NCBI GenBank assembly: GCA_934623455.1
Contig: CAKTVK010000019.1
Span: forward strand, 1-28,879
DNA length: 28,879 bases
Direction: 5' to 3'
Origin: an uncultured Eggerthellaceae bacterium
Lineage (GTDB): Bacteria; Actinomycetota; Coriobacteriia; Coriobacteriales; Eggerthellaceae
The position numbers and the translations under genes are program-made. The first letter of the stretch is position 1. Each line of letters starts with the position of its first letter. This document shows, in pieces, positions 6,658 through 16,170 of this stretch. The notes under the pieces are model-generated. The model searched no databases, was not told the origin of the DNA, and saw nothing but the letters and a program-made list of their open reading frames with translations.

Positions 6658-9404
6658 TATCGTTTCTTCTTTCTTGAGCCTTGCGCACCGGCAATCATAC
6701 GGTGAGCATCAAATACGCCATTAACCGCGCGAAGTTTTTTCAGCACGGTGTCAATAAACGTGATATCGGAAATCTGAATACGGAAGCGCATGGAAACCAT
6801 GCTGTCCTTGTGCGAGAACGTAGAGCACGCCAGCACGTTTGCGCCGCATTCAGAAAGCACCTGAGTTACATCGCGCAGCAGGCTCATGCGATCCATGGCT
6901 TCAAGCTGCACCTCAACCTCGTACGACACTTCGCGGCTGGAATCCTGCGCCCATTCAACCTCGATAATGCGCTCGGAGCTGCGCTTCAAATCAGCTGCAT
7001 TCGGACAATCGGCACGATGCACCGAAATGCCGCGTCCACGCGTCACAAAGCCCATAATCGGATCGCCCGGCACGGGATTGCAGCAGTGCGACAAGCGCAC
7101 CAACACGTCGCCCAGACCCTTCACCACCACACCGTTCGACGATGAGCTTGTAACTTTCTTGCGCGGCTTCACCGTGGTAAGCATGGGCGGCACCACGTTT
7201 TTGCTGGTAGCAGACGTAACCAGGAACGATTCCTTCTGCTCCACCGAGCCGTTTTCCGTAAGCAGCTTTATCACGCGGTTCGCAATATGCTGCGCGCTTT
7301 CCGTGCCCGTGCCAATCTGCACCAGCATGTCTTCGGGGTCGTTGAAGCCCAGCTGCTTGGAAACGTCTTGCGTGGCGCGCATCATGGTAGCATTCGAGAT
7401 GCCCATGTTGTGCTTCTTCACTTCGCGCGTGAGCTTGTCGCGGCCCAGCTGCAGGTCGTCGCTGCGGCTGATGCGCGAATGGTACGCGCGGATTTTCGAG
7501 CGCGCCGACGGCGTTTTGACCAGGTTGATCCAGTCGCGCGAAGGCGTTGCGCTCTTCTGCGTAAGAATCTCCACGCGGTCGCCGCTTTGCAGCTGATACG
7601 TAAGCGGCACAATCGCGCCGTTCACTTTTGCACCCACGCAGTGATTGCCCACTTCCGTGTGAATAGCGTATGCGAAGTCGATGGGCGTTGAACCCGCACG
7701 CAAACTTTTGACCTCGCCTTTTGGCGTGAACACAAAGACCTCGGTAGGAGCCAAGTCCACTTTCAGCGACTTCAAGAACTCACGGGAGTCCTGGGTTTCA
7801 TCGGCCCAGTCAACCATCTCACGCAGCCATGCCAGCTGTTTGTCCAGCTCAAGATCGCCGCGCGTGGCGCCCTTCTCTTTGTAGCGCCAGTGCGCCGCAA
7901 TGCCGTATTCGCTTTGCGCGTGCATTTCCTCGGTACGAATCTGCACTTCCAAAGGCCGCGCCGCCGGACCAATAACCGTGGTATGCAAGCTTTGGTACAT
8001 GTTTTCCTTGGGCATGGCAATGTAGTCTTTGAAGCGCCCCGGCATGGGATGCCACAGCGTATGCACTGCGCCCAACGCGGAATAGCAATCCTTGATATCC
8101 TGCACAATAACACGCACGGCAATCAAGTCGTAGATTTCAGAGAAGCCCTTGCCGCGCTGCGTCATTTTCTCGTAGATGGAATACAGGTGCTTGGGGCGTC
8201 CCTCAATGCGGCACGGAATGCCCATGCGGTCCACTTCTTCGCGCAGCACGCCCATGACCTGGGAAAGGTACGCTTCACGTTGCGCACGGCTTTCCATAAC
8301 CATGCGCGCGACTTGCTTGTATTTATTGGGCTCCAGGTAGAAGAAGGACAAGTCCTCAAGCTCCCACTTAATGGAGCTAATGCCCAAGCGGTGTGCGATG
8401 GGCGCATAGATTTCCAGCGTTTCGCGCGCCTTGAAAATGCGGCGATCTTCGCGCAAGGCGCCCAGCGTGCGCATGTTATGCAGGCGGTCGGCCAGTTTGA
8501 TAATGACTACGCGAATGTCTTTGCTCATGGCAACAAACATCTTGCGAATGGTTTGCGCCTGCTCATCGGAGAGGTTTTCCACCTCGATACGGGTGATTTT
8601 CGTAACACCGTCCACCAGTTGCGCCACAGCATCGCCGAAGAGTTCTGCCAGCTGTTCCACCGTGACATCGGTGTCTTCCACCGTGTCGTGAAGCAGCGCG
8701 CCGCACACGGTTTCCGCATCCATACGCAGGCCCGACAAGATGATGGCAACCTCCACCGGATGTGCCACGAACGGCTCGCCCGACTTGCGGCACTGGCCTT
8801 CGTGCGCGTGCGCAGCAAAACGATACGCGCGCTCCACCATGTCCAGTCCCTCTTTGTCGGTATAGGGCTCCATAGTCTCAATTAGCGTGTGGAAGCGCTC
8901 CTCGGGCGTGAACGTACCCGGCGTGACCTTGCCCGTAAGCGTAGTGGGCGCATACGGCTTATCGCTACCGCCTTGGTAACCCAGCAGCGGTTCATCCAGG
9001 TCATCGGGGGAAACGCTGTCAAGCGCCACACCCAGCAGTTCAGCGTCACGGAAAGTGTCGTAGCGGGCGGCGTATTCCTCGGAGCCGGGCGCGGGAACGG
9101 TTTCACCTGCGGACGCAGGAGAAACGGCTGCGGGGCTGGCGCCTTCACTTGCAGATGCAGTTACAGGCGCGGTGCCACCAGCTGGCGCAGGCTCGGCCAC
9201 CGTTTCACCTGCGGCAGAGCTTGCGGCAATGGCAGCGCCTACAATTTTCGTATCTTTTGCGGCTTCTGCGGCTTCTGCGACTTTCGCAGGGGTGTTATCA
9301 ACAACAGGAGCAGCGTCCATAACGCTCTTCTCAGATGCATCTTTTGCAGCATTCGCGGGTTTTGCATTATCGGCAACATCCGCGGAATGGGTTTTTTGCG
9401 CCAT
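6657..9404 (-). CDS. rel: Bifunctional (p)ppGpp synthetase/hydrolase Rel
   Basis: The product is 915 residues from the chosen start. In order it has an Ala/Pro-rich, low-complexity N-terminal extension (about 1-165), an HD hydrolase domain with intact HD (ALLHDTVED at 236-244, LADRLHN at 304-310), and a synthetase domain with the RFKD motif (457-460). RFKD is the RxKD form typical of bifunctional Rel rather than E. coli RelA. AMPKENMYQSLHTTV, a TGS domain (about 553-615) and a C-terminal ACT domain follow. It makes and degrades the stringent-response alarmone. ATG 9404 is chosen over 9437 because AAAGGAGG sits directly before it and the predicted promoter starts RNA near 9433. The 130-160-residue extension is unusual for the family. 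Confidence 0.96.
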   Translation of the reverse strand: MAQKTHSADVADNAKPANAAKDASEKSVMDAAPVVDNTPAKVAEAAEAAKDTKIVGAAIAASSAAGETVAEPAPAGGTAPVTASASEGASPAAVSPASAGETVPAPGSEEYAARYDTFRDAELLGVALDSVSPDDLDEPLLGYQGGSDKPYAPTTLTGKVTPGTFTPEERFHTLIETMEPYTDKEGLDMVERAYRFAAHAHEGQCRKSGEPFVAHPVEVAIILSGLRMDAETVCGALLHDTVEDTDVTVEQLAELFGDAVAQLVDGVTKITRIEVENLSDEQAQTIRKMFVAMSKDIRVVIIKLADRLHNMRTLGALREDRRIFKARETLEIYAPIAHRLGISSIKWELEDLSFFYLEPNKYKQVARMVMESRAQREAYLSQVMGVLREEVDRMGIPCRIEGRPKHLYSIYEKMTQRGKGFSEIYDLIAVRVIVQDIKDCYSALGAVHTLWHPMPGRFKDYIAMPKENMYQSLHTTVIGPAARPLEVQIRTEEMHAQSEYGIAAHWRYKEKGATRGDLELDKQLAWLREMVDWADETQDSREFLKSLKVDLAPTEVFVFTPKGEVKSLRAGSTPIDFAYAIHTEVGNHCVGAKVNGAIVPLTYQLQSGDRVEILTQKSATPSRDWINLVKTPSARSKIRAYHSRISRSDDLQLGRDKLTREVKKHNMGISNATMMRATQDVSKQLGFNDPEDMLVQIGTGTESAQHIANRVIKLLTENGSVEQKESFLVTSATSKNVVPPMLTTVKPRKKVTSSSSNGVVVKGLGDVLVRLSHCCNPVPGDPIMGFVTRGRGISVHRADCPNAADLKRSSERIIEVEWAQDSSREVSYEVEVQLEAMDRMSLLRDVTQVLSECGANVLACSTFSHKDSMVSMRFRIQISDITFIDTVLKKLRAVNGVFDAHRMIAGAQGSRKKKR

Positions 9405-9439
9405 AGCCGCCTCCTTTCGAAAAATTTCGCCAAACAATA

Positions 9440-9445
9440 ATTATA
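9440..9445 (-). promoter_or_regulatory. Consensus -10 box upstream of rel
   Basis: A perfect TATAAT on the minus strand lies in the 92-bp gap between the recJ-recQ stop and rel. The -35 region is weak (TTTTCA at 18 bp). The implied start site is near 9433, 29 bases before the rel ATG. Rel and the MBL gene may therefore be expressed independently of the upstream helicase gene. Confidence 0.5.
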
Positions 9446-9496
9446 CGATGTTATCTGCGTAAATGAAAAGACAACGGCAAACGAAACCCACCTTTA

Positions 9497-12400
9497 TCAT
9501 GAGTTCGGGATTATGGGGTACACGATGTGCGCTAAAAGCTCGTCCGCCGAAGCGGAAAGAGCCCAATCGCCAAACGAACGCGACTCTTCGATTTCGCCCA
9601 GACCTTCGCGGAAGCGCACGCTTTCCATAAGGTCAACTTTCTCGGGACGATGCTTCACGCGAATCGCCCAAATGCGCTCGCCGCAGAAGCAGCCGGAGCG
9701 CGCCTCGATGAAACCCAGCTCGCGGAAGACCGCAATGCCGCATTTCACCGCCGCAGCCGAAAGCTTGGATGCCGCCGCCGAAGCCGCCTGCACTTGGGCG
9801 GCCGCTGCCGCTTGAGCGCGCGCCCGTTCAGCCGCTACCTGGGCAAACGATGCGCAACCGCAACTCACGCCGCTCGTGGCGCCCGCAGCACCGGCGCCAG
9901 CACTGGCACCACCTGCCACGCCGCGCATGCCCGTAACAGCGCCGGCACCGCCTGCCGCCACACCGTCCTCCGCGGGGCGCGCGGGTGCTTCCCCAGAAGC
10001 CGACACGAAGTCGTCCAAGTTCACCATGAACGGTTCTTCACCGTGTTTTACCTGTTCGGAGCGCAGATACTTATATACATCCACCAACGCCGCACGATCG
10101 GGCGTTTCGCCGCACACCACGGCTTTATTCGTTTGAGCATCGGCATTCCCGTAGAGTAAGTGGATAATCGCGGGATCGCCATCGCGGCCCGCGCGGCCAC
10201 TCATCTGGTTAAACTCAATCTCATTGAACGGCAGCCCATACAAAACAACGCGGCGAATATGCGGGATGTTCACGCCTTCGCCAAACGCCGACGTTGCCAC
10301 CAGCACGCAGAACGCATCGGTGCGGAACAGCTCTTCTGCACGATTGCGCTCAACGCGCGAAAGACCAGCGTTGTAGAAGCCAATGCGGCTGGCCAGCTGC
10401 GGCACACGCGCGCGCAACGAACGCGCCACGGCAACCGATTGCTCGCGCGAGGAAACGTAGACAACAGTCTTTTCGCCACGTGCAACAATGTGCGCCAAGT
10501 AGTCGTCGCGATTCTTCAAGTTGCGGTGGTCATCCACATGCAAATTTTCACGACTTGCCTGGTCATACACGTGATCGCGCAACGACAGCACCTGCGCAAC
10601 ATCGCGCGCCACGGCATCGGGAGCCGTTGCCGTGAGCGCCAAAACCGTAGGATTGCCCAGCTGCTTGAGCACCGTGCCCAGCGAGCGATACGCCATGCGG
10701 TTGCCGGCCTTCGCCTGGCCCACGTGGTGCGCTTCATCGATTGCCACGAAACCGATACGCTGGCAGGCGGCGAATTCTTCCGCGTGATACACCAAAAACT
10801 CCGGTGTGGTCAAAACGATATCCACATCACCCGAGGTCAAACCCGCAAACGCAACGGCACGCTCCTGCGGCGTGCTCTCGCCCGTAAGCGTGACCGACGA
10901 CACGCCGAACGGCAAAAGCGCGTTGTTCAAATGCCACGCCTGGTCGGCAATCAGCGCGCGCAGAGGATACACGAAAATCGATGCTTTCCCCTGCTCAAGC
11001 GCCAGTTCTGCCGCTCGCACCTGGAACGTGAGCGATTTTCCGCGCCCCGTTGCCATAACGGCCAACAGCGACTGGCCCTGCGCCAGCTTATCGAGAATCT
11101 GACGCTGGGAATCATGCAATTCCGCCGCGCCAATAATGGTTTGGATAATGCGCTCCTGCAGCTCATCAGGCGCCTCCCGCGCAAAGCGACGCCAATCAGC
11201 ACGGTTTTGCGCAAGCAGGCTTTCGTAACGCTCAATTTCTTCGAACGATTCGTCCACCACGTCTTCCACGCCGTCTTCGGCAGAGGCATACAGGTCGGCC
11301 ACAAACGATACTTCCTCGGGCGACAGGCACGCCTCAAGCGCCGCGCACGAACGCGCAGGCGACACGGTTTTCAGCATGGCCTTCACCGACTCGCGGCCGC
11401 GCCACGAATCGATTTGCAGCGTAAACGCGGCGTTGACCACGCTGTTTGTGTCCAACAACGTTTCAATGTCGGAGCAGTGAAACATAATGGCGGCCGTTTG
11501 CCCCGTTCCATCTGACAGGTTGCACGAGAAGTGGTTCTTGCCCGCACCCACCGCACGATGATTTGCCAGCGTGACATTCGGCGCCATGAAGCACGGCACG
11601 GGGTTTTCCTGGCCAAACGGCGCCAACAAGTCCAGCTTGCGCACGTTTTCCAGCGTAAGCTCCGCCAAGCTCACGCGCGCATCCACCGGAATGGCCGGGT
11701 GAAACGCCGAAGGCGGCAGCTCATCCATGAACGCACACAGGCGACGCGTGAATTCTTCCAAGTTCGCCACGGGAAGCGTCACGCCCACGGCCGCTTCATG
11801 TCCGCCGTATCGCGTGAGCAAATCAGCGCAACTCTCAATGGCTTTGAACAAGTTCACGCGACCCACGCTGCGACCCGACCCGCGCGCTTCGTCGCCATCG
11901 ATGGTCAGCAGAATCGTGGGCACGCCATATGTTCCCACCAGGCGGCTTGCCACAATTCCCTTCACGCCCTCGTGCCAGCCAGCGCCCGCAACAACCAACG
12001 CGCGCTGACCGTGGTAAATTTCCTCGGCCTGCACCCTCGCGATTTCAGTCAACTCCGACTCAATGCTGCGCCGCTGCGTGTTGATCTCTTCCAGCTGCGC
12101 CGCTAAATGCTGACAACGCGCGGGGTCATCGCACATGAGCAGTTCGAGCGCTGATGAGGAATCTCCCATGCGACCTGCGGCGTTCAAGCGCGGAACCGCC
12201 GAGAAGCTCAAGTTCGTAGATGTCGTTTGGTCGGTTGCGCCCGCCTGCGCCAACAGCGCAGCAATGCAAGGACGCGGATTCTCGTTGATGCGGCGCAGAC
12301 CATCGGCGACCAGCGCGCGGTTCGCACCCACCATGGGCATAAGGTCGGCAACTGTGCCCAGCGTTGCCAAGTCGGTGTATTCGCGCCACAAATGAGGCAT

Positions 12401-13042
12401 GCCGAAACGCGCGCCCAGCGCTTGCGCCACCTTCAGCGCAACGCCTACACCAGCCAAAACGGCGTCTTCCTTGGAACCAGCCATCTTAGGGTCAACAATA
12501 GGAACATCAACGGGCACGGCATCGGCCGGCTCGTGATGATCGGTGACCACCACACGCAGCCCCTGGCCCACCGCTTGCGCCACGGTCTCGCGACACGATA
12601 TGCCGCAGTCAACGGTCACAATGAAATCGGGCGTGGGGCCCAGCTGCATAACGCGCTGGAACGCTGCTTCCGTTAAGCCGTAGCCTTCGTCGAATCGGCG
12701 CGGGATGAACGGCGTGGCCAAAGCGCCCATCTGGCGCAGCGCACGCGTAAGAACGGTGGTGGCGGAAATGCCATCAACGTCGAAATCGCCGAAAACCACA
12801 ATGTGGTCACCGCGCCGAATTGCCTGTTCAAGCTCATCAACCACGTTTTCCATGCCAGGAATGTTATAGGGATTGCCCCAATCCCTATCAAGCGAGGGAT
12901 TGAAGAAGCGTTCGGCCTGCTCGGGCGTGGTCACGCCGCGCGACGCGAGCGTGGTCGCAATGAATCGAGGAAGCCCCAACTGCTGTTCAAGCAGGTCAAC
13001 AACGGAAGGATTCGCCTGGCGAACGTCAAATTGAACAGACAT
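9497..13042 (-). CDS. recJ: RecJ exonuclease fused to a RecQ-type helicase
   Basis: One open frame of 1181 residues joins two repair enzymes. Residues 1 to about 560 are RecJ, a 5'-3' single-strand exonuclease: GDFDVDG (85-91), VDCGIS, TDHH (167-170), the DHHA1 GWHEGVKGIVASR (about 355-367), RYGGHEAAVG and an OB-like part. Residues about 630-1010 are a RecQ-like superfamily 2 helicase: MATGRGKS (663-670), TTPEFL, DEAH (769-772), LTATAP, ATSAFGEGVNIP and QMSGRAGRDG (946-955). A Gly/Ala-rich linker (about 1017-1100) precedes a winged-helix-like tail. Start ATG 13042 has GAGG upstream; an upstream in-frame ATG at 13096 lies before the predicted promoter start and lacks a ribosome site. RecJ and RecQ cooperate in end resection, so the fusion makes functional sense. 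Confidence 0.95.
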   Translation of the reverse strand: MSVQFDVRQANPSVVDLLEQQLGLPRFIATTLASRGVTTPEQAERFFNPSLDRDWGNPYNIPGMENVVDELEQAIRRGDHIVVFGDFDVDGISATTVLTRALRQMGALATPFIPRRFDEGYGLTEAAFQRVMQLGPTPDFIVTVDCGISCRETVAQAVGQGLRVVVTDHHEPADAVPVDVPIVDPKMAGSKEDAVLAGVGVALKVAQALGARFGMPHLWREYTDLATLGTVADLMPMVGANRALVADGLRRINENPRPCIAALLAQAGATDQTTSTNLSFSAVPRLNAAGRMGDSSSALELLMCDDPARCQHLAAQLEEINTQRRSIESELTEIARVQAEEIYHGQRALVVAGAGWHEGVKGIVASRLVGTYGVPTILLTIDGDEARGSGRSVGRVNLFKAIESCADLLTRYGGHEAAVGVTLPVANLEEFTRRLCAFMDELPPSAFHPAIPVDARVSLAELTLENVRKLDLLAPFGQENPVPCFMAPNVTLANHRAVGAGKNHFSCNLSDGTGQTAAIMFHCSDIETLLDTNSVVNAAFTLQIDSWRGRESVKAMLKTVSPARSCAALEACLSPEEVSFVADLYASAEDGVEDVVDESFEEIERYESLLAQNRADWRRFAREAPDELQERIIQTIIGAAELHDSQRQILDKLAQGQSLLAVMATGRGKSLTFQVRAAELALEQGKASIFVYPLRALIADQAWHLNNALLPFGVSSVTLTGESTPQERAVAFAGLTSGDVDIVLTTPEFLVYHAEEFAACQRIGFVAIDEAHHVGQAKAGNRMAYRSLGTVLKQLGNPTVLALTATAPDAVARDVAQVLSLRDHVYDQASRENLHVDDHRNLKNRDDYLAHIVARGEKTVVYVSSREQSVAVARSLRARVPQLASRIGFYNAGLSRVERNRAEELFRTDAFCVLVATSAFGEGVNIPHIRRVVLYGLPFNEIEFNQMSGRAGRDGDPAIIHLLYGNADAQTNKAVVCGETPDRAALVDVYKYLRSEQVKHGEEPFMVNLDDFVSASGEAPARPAEDGVAAGGAGAVTGMRGVAGGASAGAGAAGATSGVSCGCASFAQVAAERARAQAAAAAQVQAASAAASKLSAAAVKCGIAVFRELGFIEARSGCFCGERIWAIRVKHRPEKVDLMESVRFREGLGEIEESRSFGDWALSASADELLAHIVYPIIPNS

Positions 13043-13086
13043 AACCGTAACCTCATGTGCGCATAAATACTTACTTTTCGTGCGAT

Positions 13087-13115
13087 ATTTTGCCACAAAC
13101 AGAGGCGCTTGTCAT
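13087..13115 (-). promoter_or_regulatory. Probable promoter of recJ-recQ
   Basis: ATGACA (13110-13115) and CAAAAT (13087-13092) on the minus strand are spaced by 17 bp. RNA would start near 13080, which favours the shorter recJ-recQ start at 13042. Confidence 0.45.
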
Positions 13116-13164
13116 ACGTCACCAGCCGCATGACGGCAACCTGTAACATGAATCGGCAAGACGT

Positions 13165-13389
13165 CAGGTGTGCGGGGGCGGCGAAGGAGCGCGGCGGCAC
13201 TGGGTGCCCCCCGCTGGCTGCAAGTCGCGGGGTGCGGGGGCCGGGTTGCTCGCAGGTCGCGCGGGACGCCTGCTGCCGCCCGTCTGCTGCAGGTTGCCCG
13301 CTTGCTGCGGGTCGCGGGTTGCCCGCTTGTCGCCCACCCGCCGCGGGTTGCCCGCAGGTCCCGCGAGACGCCTGCCGCCCGCCCGTCTG
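13165..13389. other. GC-rich low-complexity spacer after the helD stop
   Basis: About 225 bp of G- and C-dominated sequence contain imperfect internal repeats: GGGTTGCCCGC occurs several times, and two copies of a GACGCCTGC...CCCGTCTGCT unit lie at about 13264-13286 and 13367-13390. Long open frames in it are a side effect of high GC. No terminator or protein family is recognised. It starts directly at the helD stop codon. Confidence 0.55.
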
Positions 13390-15636
13390 CTACAGCGATT
13401 GAAGAGCCGGCTGCAACAGCGGCGAAAGAGAGCCTTGCGACAGAATCGTCACTTTCTGCGTGGCGCGCGAGATTGCCGTATACAGGCGATGCCGCGACAA
13501 ATCATCCGTCCCGTACACGCTTTCTTGCGCGTCCGCAATGATGACCTGGTCAAACTCAAGACCCTTCGCGGTAGGAAGATCAAGCAACACCACACCGTGC
13601 TCGGGCAGCGTCACAGGAGCGCCCACGCGCTTGGAGCGGTTGGAGCGACACGCAGCTGCGCCGGCAGCACCCGCACCCGCAACACCACCTGCTTCACCTG
13701 CACCCGTAGCACCACCCGCACCAGGGAACGCGCAGATCACCGAGCAGTCCGTAAACTCTGACAGCTTCTTTTCCATCCAGCGCGCACGTTGTTTGTCCGC
13801 CACAACAATGGCCACCAATCCGCGCTGGCCAACATCCTCGGCTGCCTGAGCAACGGCGCCGCGCAGCGCCGCGAAGTACTCTTCGTCCGTAGCGCACGGC
13901 TTGATAACGGGCTTGTTGCCCGGGCGCTGCACCGAGGCAACATCCATGCAGGAATCGCCATTCATCAGCGTTTTGAACAGTGCCGTGATTTCCGGTGAGC
14001 TACGATAGCTCGTTTGCAGACGGCACAGCTCAACCGATGCATCAAGCACATGCGCAAATCCCTGTTCTATCTGCGAAAACGTTGCCGTTCCTTCTTTGAT
14101 GGCCTGATTCTCATCTCCCAACAACAAGAAGTGCGCGTTGCAGAAATAGCGCGCCATGACCATGAGCTGCGCCAACGAGTAATCCTGAACTTCGTCCACC
14201 ATCACGTAGCGCGCGCCGCGGTTCGCGCCACCCGCCAGAGCCAGCTTCAGATACAACCACTCCACTGCAGAAAGCGAGCTCTTTCCCAGCATGTTCATGC
14301 CAATGCGGTCGAAACGCAGCCAGGCACCTTCCTCAATGGCATCCGCCACGGCGGCATAGCGGTCCTCCAAGTACAAGCGCGTGTATTCGGGCAGCTCTTC
14401 TTCCAACGCCGTGAACGCCTGATGGCCAAAAAGGCGAATGTGCTCCTGCTCGTCCAGGTCCATAATTTCCGCCTGCACATCGGCATTGTTCATGCGCGAC
14501 GCAATACGCTGCTCCAACCGCTCATGCAGCAGCTCCTTCGCCAAGTTGCAACGATGCTGCCCCGCAGGAAGTCGCTTGTATTGCTGGTATGCGCTAAACG
14601 CCTGACCTGCGACAACAACGCGCTCCTCCCCCACGCAAATATCCTGGAAGTCTTTCTGGGTAAGCTCCAGGCTTTCAAGTTTTTCGTCGATGACCAGCAA
14701 ATCATCTGCCAACGCGCCCTTCCCCAGGCCGCGCTCGGTAAGCCCCAACTTGCGCATAAGGTCATCCCAAGTTTCGATCTGCGGGTTGCGCTCGCCCATG
14801 TTGGGCAGCACGTTGTCAATGTAGTCGCGGAAAACGGGATTCGGCGAGATCAGGTGCACGTCATCGGGGCGCAGCGTGTCGCGCTCTTGGTACAACAGGT
14901 ACGCAATGCGCTGCAGCATGACCGAAGTCTTGCCGCTACCCGCAATGCCGTTGACCAGCAGCACGGGCACGTCTTTGTGGCGCACCACTTGGTTTTGCTC
15001 GCGCTGGATGGTGGCCGTGATGTCGCCAAGCTTCGATGAGCGACTTTTCGCAAGCGACGCCAGCAACAGAGGGTCCTCGATGGCAACGGTCGTGTCAAAA
15101 TAGGCGTTCAACGTGTCTTGCGTGATGTCGAACTGACGACGAAACAGCAGGTCAGCCTCTATAGTACGACCATTTGCCACGTATGAAGTCTTGCCGTTTG
15201 CCTGGTTGTAATACGTCTCGGCAACGGGCGCGCGCCAGTCGATGATGAAGTGGCGACCGCGCTCGTCGGTCATACCAGTAGCGCCCAAGTATAGCTCGCG
15301 CGGCGGAGCGCCGGGGCGCAACTGCAGCACCACTTTCGCGAAATACGGCTTTTTCATAAGCAGACGCGTTTTGGCCAAACGCTCGGAATTCAAATCCACC
15401 GCCAGATTATATTGATCGATGACGCGCTGCAGCGCCTCGGCCTCGGCATACGTTTCCAAATTCACGCCATTGCCCAGGTCAAACTTGAGCTCGTCGAACA
15501 AGTTCTTGCGCTCGCCCAGCGCTTCAAGCGCATCGGCGCCCAAGCTGGCGGTAGTCTCTTCCGCAATGCGCGTCAGCTTCTCGTACGTATTGGTCAGCGC
15601 TTGCTGCTCTTCTTGGAAAATGGCGTCTTGCTCCAC
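13390..15636 (-). CDS. helD: HelD-like superfamily 1 helicase (RNA polymerase-associated type)
   Basis: The product is 748 residues from a GTG start. The N-terminus is a coiled-coil-like segment (about 1-95). HFIIDWRAPVAETYY (129-143) follows, then Walker A GIAGSGKTS (230-238), the Walker B-like VMVDEVQD (478-485), LLLGDENQAI, QTSYRS and a C-terminal TAKGLEFDQVII and YTAISRAT. This layout is that of HelD, which clears stalled RNA polymerase from DNA, rather than UvrD or Rep. A Gly/Ala-rich insert occupies about 638-663. The open frame continues upstream to 15945, but that part is GC-rich and non-conserved, and a good promoter ends at 15674. GTG 15636 with AAAGG upstream is therefore preferred. 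Confidence 0.85.
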   Translation of the reverse strand: MEQDAIFQEEQQALTNTYEKLTRIAEETTASLGADALEALGERKNLFDELKFDLGNGVNLETYAEAEALQRVIDQYNLAVDLNSERLAKTRLLMKKPYFAKVVLQLRPGAPPRELYLGATGMTDERGRHFIIDWRAPVAETYYNQANGKTSYVANGRTIEADLLFRRQFDITQDTLNAYFDTTVAIEDPLLLASLAKSRSSKLGDITATIQREQNQVVRHKDVPVLLVNGIAGSGKTSVMLQRIAYLLYQERDTLRPDDVHLISPNPVFRDYIDNVLPNMGERNPQIETWDDLMRKLGLTERGLGKGALADDLLVIDEKLESLELTQKDFQDICVGEERVVVAGQAFSAYQQYKRLPAGQHRCNLAKELLHERLEQRIASRMNNADVQAEIMDLDEQEHIRLFGHQAFTALEEELPEYTRLYLEDRYAAVADAIEEGAWLRFDRIGMNMLGKSSLSAVEWLYLKLALAGGANRGARYVMVDEVQDYSLAQLMVMARYFCNAHFLLLGDENQAIKEGTATFSQIEQGFAHVLDASVELCRLQTSYRSSPEITALFKTLMNGDSCMDVASVQRPGNKPVIKPCATDEEYFAALRGAVAQAAEDVGQRGLVAIVVADKQRARWMEKKLSEFTDCSVICAFPGAGGATGAGEAGGVAGAGAAGAAACRSNRSKRVGAPVTLPEHGVVLLDLPTAKGLEFDQVIIADAQESVYGTDDLSRHRLYTAISRATQKVTILSQGSLSPLLQPALQSL

Positions 15637-15673
15637 GATGTCGCCTTTCTGCTTAGCAAAAATGAGACTAAAT

Positions 15674-15702
15674 ATTTTACGGGAAAAAGAACGCTCAATC
15701 AA
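15674..15702 (-). promoter_or_regulatory. Probable sigma-A promoter of helD
   Basis: TTGATT (15697-15702) and TAAAAT (15674-15679) on the minus strand are separated by exactly 17 bp. The predicted start near 15667 leaves a 31-base leader before GTG 15636. Confidence 0.65.
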
Positions 15703-15910
15703 CGCGCCGCACATTTTGCCCAGACACGATGGGCGCACCTTGCCGCTGCACTCGTGCAGCGTGCCGAGTGCCATGCCCCGAGGAACACCACACCCCGAGC
15801 CTCCGCGCACCACGCCCGCCCTAGCATCATGCCCGCGCGCCACGGCGCAGGCGAGCCTTGCGCCCCACGGCGGCGCGCCCAAGGATGACCCGAACGCACC
15901 CTCCCAAGGA
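15703..15910. other. GC-rich spacer upstream of the helD promoter
   Basis: This is about 200 bp of GC-rich sequence open in several frames, without recognisable protein similarity. It resembles the filler found after the helD, clpC and bspA-like stop codons. It separates the helD promoter from the first MITE-like element. Confidence 0.4.
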
Positions 15911-16132
15911 GCATCTTGTCGGAAATTCGGGGCGAAAACGCACAAACGAACAATATAGGGCAGGTCGCGAGGAGCGAAAAGGGGCTTGCGCGAGCGTTCG
16001 AAGCTCTTTTAGCTGATCGCGGCCGTAAAACCCCAGGTCGCAGATTCCCGCTGGCTATGCATGAATCGACGGCTCCGGCTCCACCTGCCCCGAGCCGTCG
16101 ATTTTGGCGTTTTTGGCCGGAAAATCTGACAA
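15911..16132 (-). repeat. MITE-like element, copy 1 (terminal inverted repeats)
   Basis: The left end begins GCATCTTGTCGGAAAT (15911-15926) and continues to GGCAGGT at about 15965. The right end is a diverged reverse complement (16083-16132, TTGTCAGATTTT... on the minus strand). The interior holds a 12-13 bp perfect stem GAATCGACGGCTC/GAGCCGTCGATT(T) near 16066-16105 and the segment AAAACCCCAGGTCGCA (16027-16042). That segment recurs inverted in copy 2. No transposase is encoded. Confidence 0.6.
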
Positions 16133-16170
16133 CATGAGTCAATTGTAACGATGCGATTGCTGCGGCAAGG

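Noticed and set aside
13043..13096. Upstream start (MAKYRTK) of recJ-recQ
   Set aside because: No ribosome site, and it precedes the predicted transcription start. ATG 13042 has GAGG and matches the usual RecJ beginning.
13165..13761. 197-codon plus-strand frame in the GC-rich spacer beside helD
   Set aside because: It runs through low-complexity DNA and then antisense to helD; composition is typical of spurious GC-rich frames.
15637..15945. N-terminal extension of HelD to 851 residues
   Set aside because: The extra residues are encoded by GC-rich filler upstream of a TTGATT-17-TAAAAT promoter, so they would not be transcribed. GTG 15636 is the better start.
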